From Brachyspira hampsonii (GTDB lineage Bacteria; Spirochaetota; Brachyspiria; Brachyspirales; Brachyspiraceae), in NCBI RefSeq assembly GCF_002214805.1, contig NZ_CP019914.1, positions 744,001 through 808,000 on the forward strand: DNA of 64,000 bases, in the 5' to 3' direction. Below the pieces are notes generated by a model, which saw only the letters and a list, made by a program, of their open reading frames with translations, was not told where the DNA came from and did no database searches. Made by a program: the position numbers and the translations under genes. Below are positions 1 to 7,901 of this stretch, one piece after another (the stretch's first letter is position 1; the number at the start of each line of letters is the position of its first letter).

Positions 1-353
1 ACAAAATCTTTTGCTAAAACAGGATTGCCGTCAGACCAATAAGCATCTTTTCTTAAATTAAATGTATATACAAGTCCGTCAGCACTTATATTCCAACTTT
101 CAGCAGCAGCAGGTATTACTTTACCATCTTTATCCTTACTCACTAAACCTTCAAATATATGATTTAAATATATTAAAGTATCCGATGTTACATTTTTACT
201 AGGATCCATAGTATATGGCTCCTGACCTATATTTATCAGCAATGAAAAATACTTTCCGGCGGGAGGACTATCCGTAATGCTTTCTTCTATTTTTGTACAT
301 GATATAATTAAAGAGATCAAAATAATTATAAAGATATAATATTTTTTTAACAT
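1..353 (-). CDS. OppA-like peptide-binding lipoprotein (3' end outside window)
   Basis: The first 117 codons of an extracellular solute-binding protein family 5 (oligopeptide-binding) lipoprotein; the gene continues past position 1. Residues 1-19 form a lipoprotein signal peptide (hydrophobic IIILISLIIS followed by Cys19). The mature part shows the family motifs EPYTMDPSKN (substrate-domain start), HIFEGLVSKD, AAAESWNISADGL and LRKDAYWSDG, which match the same segments of the complete OppA at 48461-50062. It would deliver peptides to an ABC importer at the inner membrane. It lies 66 bases downstream of the chemoreceptor cluster on the same strand and could be read from it. Family assignment is firm; substrate and completeness cannot be judged. 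Confidence 0.88.
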   Translation of the reverse strand, partial: MLKKYYIFIIILISLIISCTKIEESITDSPPAGKYFSLLINIGQEPYTMDPSKNVTSDTLIYLNHIFEGLVSKDKDGKVIPAAAESWNISADGLVYTFNLRKDAYWSDGNPVLAKDF

Positions 354-419
354 TTTATTATCCAAATGTATTTTACTTCAATTAAGTATATATTCTATAA
401 CATTTAATGTCAAATAATA

Positions 420-1760
420 TTATTTTATTAGTTTGAAATATTCTATTATATTCTTTAACTCTTCAGATTCATCTGTAATGGATTTATAGTTGTCAGAAAT
501 ACCATTTACAAATTTATAATTATTATTCGATTTATCATCATTGGAAACTGATGATTTGGAGTTTTCAGATATTTTATATTGCTTATCTTTCAATACATCA
601 ATAATATTATTTAAATACTCTATAGTGTTATTATTATTATCCGCATTCATATCTGTAACTATATCATCTGATTTTATATTATATGATTTTATTTTAGATT
701 TATTGTTATTAACAAAATTTATGACAGGTATTACTTTCCTATTTATGATATTAGGTACTATAATAATTATTAAAATAATCATTACAGAAATCATAATTCC
801 TATCATTATCAGCATTTTATTATTATTTTTTAATACCATAGCTGATGGTACTGCCACCTCTATACCCCAATACACATTGTCAAATAAATTTATAGGTTTT
901 AAAATATAAAAATATCTATTTAAATTTTTAAAATTGTATTTTTCTATCATTAAACTTTTATTAGAATTTATCATATCTATTACATTATAATTATTATATG
1001 GATGATATAAATTAGTAAAATTTTCACCTATAATTTCAATGTCCGTATTACAATAAACAATATTCCCATTTTCATTGAATAAAGTAATAGATATATCATT
1101 TCCTTTATAAAAATTCATACTATCTGAACTCATATCCAAACCAATTATTCCTATAATTTGACCGTCATTAGAACATATAGGCATCAGACAAGTTTGCACC
1201 TGCTTATACTTGTTTTGCATCTGAATAGTATATATTGGTGTTATATACATTTCATTCTTTTCTATTGTATTTTCTATAAAGGATGATTTTAATTCTAAAT
1301 TTTGAACATCAAGTCTTGATATATTACCATCTTTATCTTTAGCCATATATATTGCGAATTGTCCGTTAATATTTTTATACAAACTATCATTTTTATATAT
1401 ATTGTCATTATCAATTGCATTTGGAAGAAAAAGCAAAAAAACCGCCTCAGCATTTTCACTTATCTTTTTAGAGAATTTATCCATTAAATTTTCATATATT
1501 TTTCTATTTCTTATATTACTGCTGTATAATTCTTCTGCAATAAATTTTATACCATTCATAAAATCTAATTCATTATTGATTACATATCTCATATTTAATA
1601 ATTGAACTTCAGATATTTGATCTATTGTTTCTAATGACATATCCTTAGAAATATTATATGTATAAATAATAGTTATAATACTGCATATCATTATTATCAC
1701 TATTATAGGTATGATAATAAATAGACTTATTTTTATATTCAAATTATTTTTGCTGTTCAT
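420..1760 (-). CDS. Chemoreceptor paralog without signalling domain (dCACHE, two TM, short tail)
   Basis: 446 residues. An N-terminal membrane segment (about 10-35), an extracytoplasmic dCACHE-type sensor with motifs shared with the complete receptor at 3209-5161 (NIIYTYNISK-like start, FNENGNIVYCNTD, YWGIEVAVP), and a second membrane segment (about 315-340). The cytoplasmic part is only about 105 residues and Asn/Ser/Lys-rich; a degenerate HAMP is barely visible and the methyl-accepting hairpin is absent. The last 16 residues, ending IIEYFKLIK, still match the receptor C-terminus ending VIGYFKLQQ. The frame is intact, so this is a shortened gene rather than an obvious pseudogene. It follows its paralog by 13 bases in one transcription unit. 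It could bind ligand and mix with full receptors, or be decaying; neither is shown. Confidence 0.85.
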   Translation of the reverse strand: MNSKNNLNIKISLFIIIPIIVIIMICSIITIIYTYNISKDMSLETIDQISEVQLLNMRYVINNELDFMNGIKFIAEELYSSNIRNRKIYENLMDKFSKKISENAEAVFLLFLPNAIDNDNIYKNDSLYKNINGQFAIYMAKDKDGNISRLDVQNLELKSSFIENTIEKNEMYITPIYTIQMQNKYKQVQTCLMPICSNDGQIIGIIGLDMSSDSMNFYKGNDISITLFNENGNIVYCNTDIEIIGENFTNLYHPYNNYNVIDMINSNKSLMIEKYNFKNLNRYFYILKPINLFDNVYWGIEVAVPSAMVLKNNNKMLIMIGIMISVMIILIIIIVPNIINRKVIPVINFVNNNKSKIKSYNIKSDDIVTDMNADNNNNTIEYLNNIIDVLKDKQYKISENSKSSVSNDDKSNNNYKFVNGISDNYKSITDESEELKNIIEYFKLIK

Positions 1761-1773
1761 AATTTTTACACTT

Positions 1774-3177
1774 TTATTCTCTTAATCTAAAATATTTTAT
1801 TATTTTTTGTAAATCATTTGATTCTTTTAAAAGAGATTTTGAATTTTCATTTACATTATTTACAAGCTTAGAATTATGATTTTCTTTTATTTCATCGTTA
1901 TTGATGCAGTCATTAATTTTATATGCTAACTCAGATATATTATTCGAGTTTTCCGAAATTTTATTAGTTTTTATTTTTACAGTTCTAACCAAGTTATTTA
2001 AGTATATTAGTGTTTTATCAATTTCTCTGCTCATATTCCCCATTTCATCATTCATATTTAAATATTTGTCAGGAATTTTCCAAGATATATCACCTTCCCT
2101 TATTTTCATAATATTATCATTTAAATTATTCATTACTGACAATATTTTTTTATTAATAACGAATGGTACAATAATAAACATTAAAATAATGATCACCACC
2201 GTAATAATAATCCATATCATTATTATAATTCTATAATGATTAAAAAAATCTGCCTTACTATCAACGGCTAATTCTATTCCCCAATATAAATCATCAAAAA
2301 TATGAATAGGAGTAAAAATATTGAAATATTTACTTGAAGTTTTTTCATTATATGATTCTTTCCAAATAGCAGTATTAGAATATATTGTATTTTCTAAATC
2401 ACTGCTTCCATATACATCCGATAAATTAGTGATATTTTCTCCTATACTGTATATATCTGTGGTACAGTACATGATATTACCTTTTTCATTAAATAGAGAT
2501 ATTGTAAATCCGTTCGTATCTTCATAAAACATTATATTGTCTAAAGATAAATTCAAAGAAGATACCCCAATTAATTCATTATCTTTGGAAAATATTGGTA
2601 TTGAATATGTATACATAGGTTTGTATTTACCTTGTATAGGATAATAATTCAAAGTTGTAATATAAGGTTTTCTGCTTGTTATAGTAGTATTCAAATAAGT
2701 ATATTCTAAATCAGACTCTCTTAGGTTAATTCTAGATATATTATTTTCAGCATCTTTAACTAAAGTAACTACAAATCTGCCTTTAATATCTTGATAGAGA
2801 GGATTATTAATATACATACTGTCATTATCAATTATATTGGTAAAAAACATTAAAGATACAGATACAGCATTAGTACTCATTTCATGAGCAAATCTATTCA
2901 TTAAATCTTCATATACTTCTCTTTTTCTAACATTATAGTTATATAAATTTTCTACAGAATATTTTATATTATCAAGATAATTTAATTCAACATTGATTAT
3001 ATTTTCTATTTCATATATTTCTTTTTCAGACATTTGAGATATTATAAATAAAGTCATTTCCTCTGTAATTTTATATGTATATATTGTATTTATAATACCA
3101 AACATTAATACTATTGTTACAATAGGTATTAAAATAAATAAACTTATTTTGAAATTTAAACTTACTTTATTCTTCAT
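1774..3177 (-). CDS. Chemoreceptor paralog without signalling hairpin (dCACHE-HAMP)
   Basis: 467 residues. Membrane segment at about 10-35, dCACHE-type periplasmic sensor to about 305, second membrane segment at about 311-337, then a recognizable HAMP with LNMNDEMGNMSREID, the counterpart of [15 protein letters not shown] in the neighbouring full receptor. After HAMP it has about 70 residues of helical linker and then a C-terminus ending LQKIIKYFRLRE, aligned with the full receptor's [12 protein letters not shown]. Compared with that receptor about 180 residues, the methylation helices and the kinase-controlling tip, are missing from the middle. It sits 31 bases downstream of the full receptor and 13 bases upstream of the second shortened paralog, so the three are probably co-transcribed. 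Confidence 0.87.
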   Translation of the reverse strand: MKNKVSLNFKISLFILIPIVTIVLMFGIINTIYTYKITEEMTLFIISQMSEKEIYEIENIINVELNYLDNIKYSVENLYNYNVRKREVYEDLMNRFAHEMSTNAVSVSLMFFTNIIDNDSMYINNPLYQDIKGRFVVTLVKDAENNISRINLRESDLEYTYLNTTITSRKPYITTLNYYPIQGKYKPMYTYSIPIFSKDNELIGVSSLNLSLDNIMFYEDTNGFTISLFNEKGNIMYCTTDIYSIGENITNLSDVYGSSDLENTIYSNTAIWKESYNEKTSSKYFNIFTPIHIFDDLYWGIELAVDSKADFFNHYRIIIMIWIIITVVIIILMFIIVPFVINKKILSVMNNLNDNIMKIREGDISWKIPDKYLNMNDEMGNMSREIDKTLIYLNNLVRTVKIKTNKISENSNNISELAYKINDCINNDEIKENHNSKLVNNVNENSKSLLKESNDLQKIIKYFRLRE

Positions 3178-3208
3178 AATATATTCTTTTATACTCTTTT
3201 ATATTCTT

Positions 3209-5161
3209 TTATTGCTGTAATTTAAAATATCCTATAACTTCTATAAGTTCATTAGCCTCATTAAGTAAAGCCTCAGATGCAGCCGTAGCCTCTTCTACCA
3301 AAGCAGCATTTTTTTGTACAGAAGAATCCATATTTGTAATAGCAGAATCAACCTGTTCTATTCCTTTCTGCTGCTCCTGAGAAGCCACATTAATTTTATC
3401 CATAATATTAGAAGCACTATCCATTTTGACAGATATATCTTCAAACATTTCTTTAGACTCTCTTACACTTTCAGAAGCTAAATTAGTTTTTTCATTACTG
3501 TCAGATATTAAAGCAGTAATACTCTTTACGGATTCCTGAGTATTTTGTGCCAAATTCCTTACCTCGCTGGCTACAACCGCAAATCCTCGTCCCTGTTCAC
3601 CAGCCCTAGCAGCCTCTACAGAAGCATTAAGTGCAAGTATATTAGTTTGAAAGGCTATTCCTTCTATAAGTTTAGTAATATCCATTATTTTGGCACTAGC
3701 TTCATATACATCATTCATTTTATTCACACTGTCTGCTACTATAGCTCCGGCCTTATTCAAAGATTCCTTAGCATCTGAAACCATAGAAGTACTTTGTGCA
3801 ACACTTTCTGCAGATTCTTTTATAGTACTAGCCATTTCATTCATAGATGCTGCCGTTTCTTCTAAGCTCGAAGCCTGAGACTCTGTTCTTTGAGCTAAAT
3901 CATTATTGCCTTCCAAAACTTGATTTGCTTCGGCAGAAACTCTTTCAGCAGCATTTTTTACCGTCTTAACAACTTTATTTAAATTATTAAGTATATTATC
4001 CAAACTGTTTGCTATATCGCCCCACTCATCATTCATATTAAGAAATTTTTTTGATATTCTAAATGATATATCCCCATTAGAAATTTTATGCATATCTTTA
4101 GATAAAAATACTATTACATTGACAACTTTATTTCTAATTATAAGAGGAATCATTATTGATGCTATTATGATAATAATTAGAGATATAATTATCATAACAT
4201 TTCGTATAACATTACTGTCTTTAAAAATATCTTTGCTTGAGGCCATTATTTCAAGTATCCAATACTGTCCTTCTGATACTTCCAAAGGCACAAAATAATA
4301 TGTAGCTTTTCCTTTATAATAATCCGTATAATTTTCAAAAGAAACTGTTTCACCTCTAGATAATTTCTCAAATACATTATAGTTTTTATAACGGGAATAT
4401 AAATCATACATGTTTTTACCTAAATTAGCTGTTTCTCCTGCATCATACAATATTTTACCATAATGATCATACAACAATCCTTCTGAATTTTCAAAAGGTC
4501 TTATATCTTCCATAGTAGGATTTAATGTTTCTATTTTTATGTCGGCACTTATAACACCTATAGGTTTATTTCTATACATTATAGGTATAGACCAAGTATA
4601 CATTTTTACTACATCATTGTTTCCAAGATCAAAATCATATATTCCTGATAAATAGTCTTTAGCTTTTGATATAGGTTCTTTATAATAATCAGCACTTATA
4701 TCGCCGGCAGATAATGCTCTTTCCTGTATATTATTTCCTGATGTTCTTGATATATAATAAGTCTGCTGACCCTTTGTTAAAGGATAAACATTACTATATG
4801 CTGCATCATTACCTACTATATTTGGTTCAAAAGCTAACATAACGCCTACTACAGTTTCAGGAAGAATTCCAAAAAAGTTCCCAACCACATTTTCATAAGC
4901 ATTTCTATCTGTAATACCTGAATTGTACATATTTTCTAATGTGTATTTAAGACCGGTTATTTGATAAAGATCTTCTTTAACCACAGCAGTTAATTTATTG
5001 CCCTCTCCTTTTGCCACTTCTTCCAATATCTTATATGATAATTTACTGCTTGCATTCTGTACATAAATAATGTTTACTACATTTGATATTGCTATCATTA
5101 TCAATAATGGTATTAATATAATTAAACTAATTTTTACCTGAAGACTTACTCTTTTAAACAT
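3209..5161 (-). CDS. Methyl-accepting chemotaxis protein, complete
   Basis: 650 residues. TM1 at about 10-33, dCACHE sensor (about 40-310) with the [13 protein letters not shown] segments of that fold, TM2 at about 318-343, HAMP to about 400, then methylation helices and the conserved hairpin tip around 500-540 ([20 protein letters not shown], then [18 protein letters not shown]). The tip is what binds CheA and CheW. No C-terminal CheR-docking pentapeptide is present; the protein ends YFKLQQ. It is the first gene of a minus-strand cluster with two shortened paralogs downstream. The sensor type suggests small organic ligands, but the ligand cannot be named. A CheA gene is found at 42458-44854. 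Confidence 0.96.
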   Translation of the reverse strand: MFKRVSLQVKISLIILIPLLIMIAISNVVNIIYVQNASSKLSYKILEEVAKGEGNKLTAVVKEDLYQITGLKYTLENMYNSGITDRNAYENVVGNFFGILPETVVGVMLAFEPNIVGNDAAYSNVYPLTKGQQTYYISRTSGNNIQERALSAGDISADYYKEPISKAKDYLSGIYDFDLGNNDVVKMYTWSIPIMYRNKPIGVISADIKIETLNPTMEDIRPFENSEGLLYDHYGKILYDAGETANLGKNMYDLYSRYKNYNVFEKLSRGETVSFENYTDYYKGKATYYFVPLEVSEGQYWILEIMASSKDIFKDSNVIRNVMIIISLIIIIIASIMIPLIIRNKVVNVIVFLSKDMHKISNGDISFRISKKFLNMNDEWGDIANSLDNILNNLNKVVKTVKNAAERVSAEANQVLEGNNDLAQRTESQASSLEETAASMNEMASTIKESAESVAQSTSMVSDAKESLNKAGAIVADSVNKMNDVYEASAKIMDITKLIEGIAFQTNILALNASVEAARAGEQGRGFAVVASEVRNLAQNTQESVKSITALISDSNEKTNLASESVRESKEMFEDISVKMDSASNIMDKINVASQEQQKGIEQVDSAITNMDSSVQKNAALVEEATAASEALLNEANELIEVIGYFKLQQ

Positions 5162-5734
5162 AAATGAAACCTTTATATAAGATTAATTTTTTTATAATAA
5201 TTATACTAAAATAAAAACTATATATTGATAAGGATTTTTAAATATTTAACCATATAATTCACTAATAATGGCTTTACTATATTTTAAATTAATTTTGACT
5301 TTCTAACAAAAAAACCCTAATATTTCCTGATATATTATACATAATTTACATATATATTTCAATCGTAAAAAATAATTTTAATAAAATTTTTATTTAAACA
5401 AAGAATTATGTAAGTCAATATACTTGTTTCAAAACTACTTTACAGACTATATATACAATTGTAATTTATCATTAAAATAAGATGCATCATAAAAAATATA
5501 TAAATGCAAATATATTGGTTTATATTTTTATATAAAATCATAAACTTTTTATTAGCTTAAATTTATAAAGCGAAACTTAAAGCATCTATATCATTTGTAT
5601 TTATTCAGTTTACTAAACATATATAAGTATATATTACTAAATCATACAATTTCCATATTCCATAATAAGATATTTCACCTATTTATTTTTCTGTATAAAT
5701 AAAGTCATAAACAAAAATATCAATAATTCAAGCA
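5162..5734. other. AT-rich intergenic region, no gene seen
   Basis: Very AT-rich sequence upstream of the chemoreceptor cluster. No reading frame with a ribosome-binding site, no RNA gene and no clear repeat was recognised. It should contain the promoter for the receptor operon on the minus strand, but many near-consensus AT-rich hexamers prevent a choice. Confidence 0.5.
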
Positions 5735-5769
5735 TAAAAAATGGAGCTGCCACCCACGAACAACTCCAT
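5735..5769 (-). terminator. Intrinsic terminator of the 51-residue gene
   Basis: Read on the minus strand, ATGGAGTTG (5769-5761) pairs with CAGCTCCAT (5749-5741) over 9 bp with one G-T pair, with an 11-base loop, followed directly by six T residues (5740-5735). This is a standard intrinsic terminator about 80 bases after the stop codon of the small gene at 5851-6006. Confidence 0.8.
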
Positions 5770-5850
5770 TACTTTTAATAAGTGAACAAAAGACTACTTT
5801 ACTAAAGTATTAAATTAAAGAACCGATAATTAAATGCGATAAGGGGGAAA

Positions 5851-6006
5851 TCACCCTTGCACATTTAAAGCACCCCCCGTGATCTTCGGCTCTACTTCAA
5901 CCGTAGCTGTATTGTCAGAAAAATTGTTTCTAACAGTGATATTTACCCCGCCTATTGACGTAACATAAGTATTAGTTGTGTCAGTGGTTGTAATAGCTGT
6001 AACCAT
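5851..6006 (-). CDS. Small hypothetical protein, 51 residues
   Basis: A small gene that is easily missed. ATG at 6006-6004 is preceded by AAGGAG at 6021-6016 (9-base spacing) and a good promoter at 6075-6048; an intrinsic terminator follows. The product is 51 residues, Thr/Val/Asn-rich, with no Cys, no signal peptide and no membrane segment. It starts MVTAITTTDTTNTYV, continues through SIGGVNITVRNNF and EVEPKITGG, and ends ALNVQG; alternating polar and beta-branched residues suggest beta structure. Its codons use more G and C (GGC GGG GTA, ACG GGG GGT) than the neighbours. No family is recognised. It lies between the chemoreceptors and a type III restriction-modification locus but appears to be an independent transcription unit. 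Confidence 0.7.
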   Translation of the reverse strand: MVTAITTTDTTNTYVTSIGGVNITVRNNFSDNTATVEVEPKITGGALNVQG

Positions 6007-6047
6007 ATTTGTAAACTCCTTTTTAAATATAGCTTTGTCCTTGCTAT

Positions 6048-6075
6048 ATTATACTATATAATAAAAAATTCACAA
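6048..6075 (-). promoter_or_regulatory. Sigma-70 promoter of the 51-residue gene
   Basis: On the minus strand, TTGTGA (6075-6070), a 16-base spacer and a perfect TATAAT (6053-6048). The predicted start is about 6040, leaving a leader of roughly 35 bases that contains the AAGGAG ribosome-binding site. Confidence 0.65.
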
Positions 6076-6109
6076 ATAGAAAATTATCTTTTTTTGAGTA
6101 ATTTCATAA

Positions 6110-7897
6110 TCAATTTTTATAAAATTGTTCAGATAATTTAATATCTTCATCAGATAGTTTAAAAGTTTTATCTTTCATTTCAGAAAAAGGTACATAAAAC
6201 ATATTTTTATCAAGTAAATCTATTAAAATATTCTTTTTTCTATCCAAAACTAAAGACAGAAATTCTTTATCATCTTCAAGTCTTTTATTTTCAAAATAAT
6301 CTATTTGAAGCCTATGATTAATTAAAGATTTATCTTTCATATATTCAAATATTTCTTTTAACTCTTTATCATCTTTTGCTTTTTCAATTTTTTTAGCCCA
6401 ATCAGCATTATATGAAGCAATATCAAAAGTAATAAATTCTCCTCCGCCCTGCCAATTAACATTTTTTGAAATACCAGAATTCTCACCTTCAATAACTTTT
6501 TTAATCCTTTCCACACAAATATCAAAATGCTCCTGTATCTGCTCAACTCCTATATATCGCCTATTCATTTTATGAGCAACAGCTAAAGTAGTACCAGAAC
6601 CAGCAAAGAAATCAAGAACAATATCATTTTCGTTACTAGAAACTTCAATAATTCTTTTTAGTAAAGCCTCTGATTTTTGTGATCTAAATTCTTCAGTATT
6701 TAATAATTTTGATATCTTTTCACCAGAAAAAGATACAACAGCTATACTATTCAATTTATCATATATGCTGGAATTCCAAGTATCTTCTAATGGATATTTT
6801 TCAGGTAATCCAACATATTTTATAAATTCAATAAATTCTTTTACTTCATTATCTGGTATATCATATTGTAAAAGTCTATTTTTTATTTCATCTAAAGATT
6901 TTTCATTAAATCTATTAACAAAATTATTCATTGTGTTATAATATTTATTAAATGTATAATTATTTGTTTTACTATAAAATAAAATTGTATCATGATTTCT
7001 TATATAATTATTTACAGAAGTTTTATAACCTGAAATCCAGCCTATTCTCCAAATTATTTCTCTTTGAAAATTATCTTTTCCGAAAATTTCATCCATTAAT
7101 ACTTTCAAATAATGTACTTCATTATAATCTATATTTACATATATACTACCGTCATCTCTTAATAATTCTCTAGCTAATTGCAGCCTATCTTTCATAAATA
7201 CAAGCCATGTACTATGATTAAAATTATCATTATAAGAAAATGTATCGCTTCCTGTATTGTATGGAGGGTCTATATATATTAATTTTATTTTACCAGCAAA
7301 TTTTGCTTTCAAACTGCATAAAGCTGCAAAGTTATTGCCATTGATAATTATGTTTTCATTGCCTTTTATAGCTGTAGGTGTTTCTTCTTTTACTTTTCCA
7401 TTTTCAAAACTATATTTATTAAAATTTTTAAATGCTTTAGGGCTTTTTAATTTATGTATGTCCTCTTTAAAAAGAATATTATTAATCATTGTTTCTTTTC
7501 TGTTTACTCTTTTTGCCTCTGTTTTTGTCATTCCGCCGTCAAGAGTGCAGTCTTTATAAGGATAACTTAATACAACATAATCTTCATTCATTATTTTAAC
7601 AACACTTTTATCAGTTATTAAGCCTATTTTGTTTCCGTATTTTGTAAAACTATTTCCCAAAAATCTTGCATCATTTATACACATTCTGAAATCTTCTGAT
7701 TTAAAAATAGTAATGTCTTCTAATTTTTCAAAAAAATAATCTTTGCATCTTTTATCATTAAGTAAAAATTTTATTAATTCTGAATTATAAAGTCTTGCAT
7801 CTTCAGATATTTTTGATATTAATAAATCTCCATCTTCTCCTATGTAGTTATTATTTTTCTTAAATAACTTTTTTAAATAATTATGTATATATTCCAT
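6110..7897 (-). CDS. mod: Type III restriction-modification DNA methyltransferase subunit (Mod)
   Basis: 595 residues. An adenine-N6 methyltransferase of the beta class: the catalytic motif IV IDPPYNTGSDTF (about 209-220) comes before the AdoMet-binding motif I DFFAGSGTTLAVA (about 429-441), the order typical of type III Mod proteins. The segment between (about 280-410) should be the target-recognition domain. Mod methylates the recognition site and also gives specificity to the Res subunit. AAAGGAT provides the ribosome-binding site and lies at the end of res, with only 4 bases between the genes, so expression is coupled. No long simple-sequence tract that would suggest phase variation was seen. 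The target sequence cannot be inferred. Confidence 0.95.
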   Translation of the reverse strand: MEYIHNYLKKLFKKNNNYIGEDGDLLISKISEDARLYNSELIKFLLNDKRCKDYFFEKLEDITIFKSEDFRMCINDARFLGNSFTKYGNKIGLITDKSVVKIMNEDYVVLSYPYKDCTLDGGMTKTEAKRVNRKETMINNILFKEDIHKLKSPKAFKNFNKYSFENGKVKEETPTAIKGNENIIINGNNFAALCSLKAKFAGKIKLIYIDPPYNTGSDTFSYNDNFNHSTWLVFMKDRLQLARELLRDDGSIYVNIDYNEVHYLKVLMDEIFGKDNFQREIIWRIGWISGYKTSVNNYIRNHDTILFYSKTNNYTFNKYYNTMNNFVNRFNEKSLDEIKNRLLQYDIPDNEVKEFIEFIKYVGLPEKYPLEDTWNSSIYDKLNSIAVVSFSGEKISKLLNTEEFRSQKSEALLKRIIEVSSNENDIVLDFFAGSGTTLAVAHKMNRRYIGVEQIQEHFDICVERIKKVIEGENSGISKNVNWQGGGEFITFDIASYNADWAKKIEKAKDDKELKEIFEYMKDKSLINHRLQIDYFENKRLEDDKEFLSLVLDRKKNILIDLLDKNMFYVPFSEMKDKTFKLSDEDIKLSEQFYKN

Positions 7898-7901
7898 TCA
7901 A

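Noticed and set aside
541-909. Plus-strand frame of 122 codons inside the shortened receptor gene
   Set aside because: It is an antisense shadow of the gene at 420-1760: hydrophobic only because it reads the complement of a membrane segment, with no promoter or ribosome-binding site.
5162-5734. Possible small RNA or gene upstream of the receptor operon
   Set aside because: Only low-complexity AT-rich sequence; apparent promoters and stems are no better than expected by chance at this composition.
7700-7760. Possible phase-variable homopolymer in mod
   Set aside because: The longest run seen there is only about seven A residues, common in this AT-rich genome.
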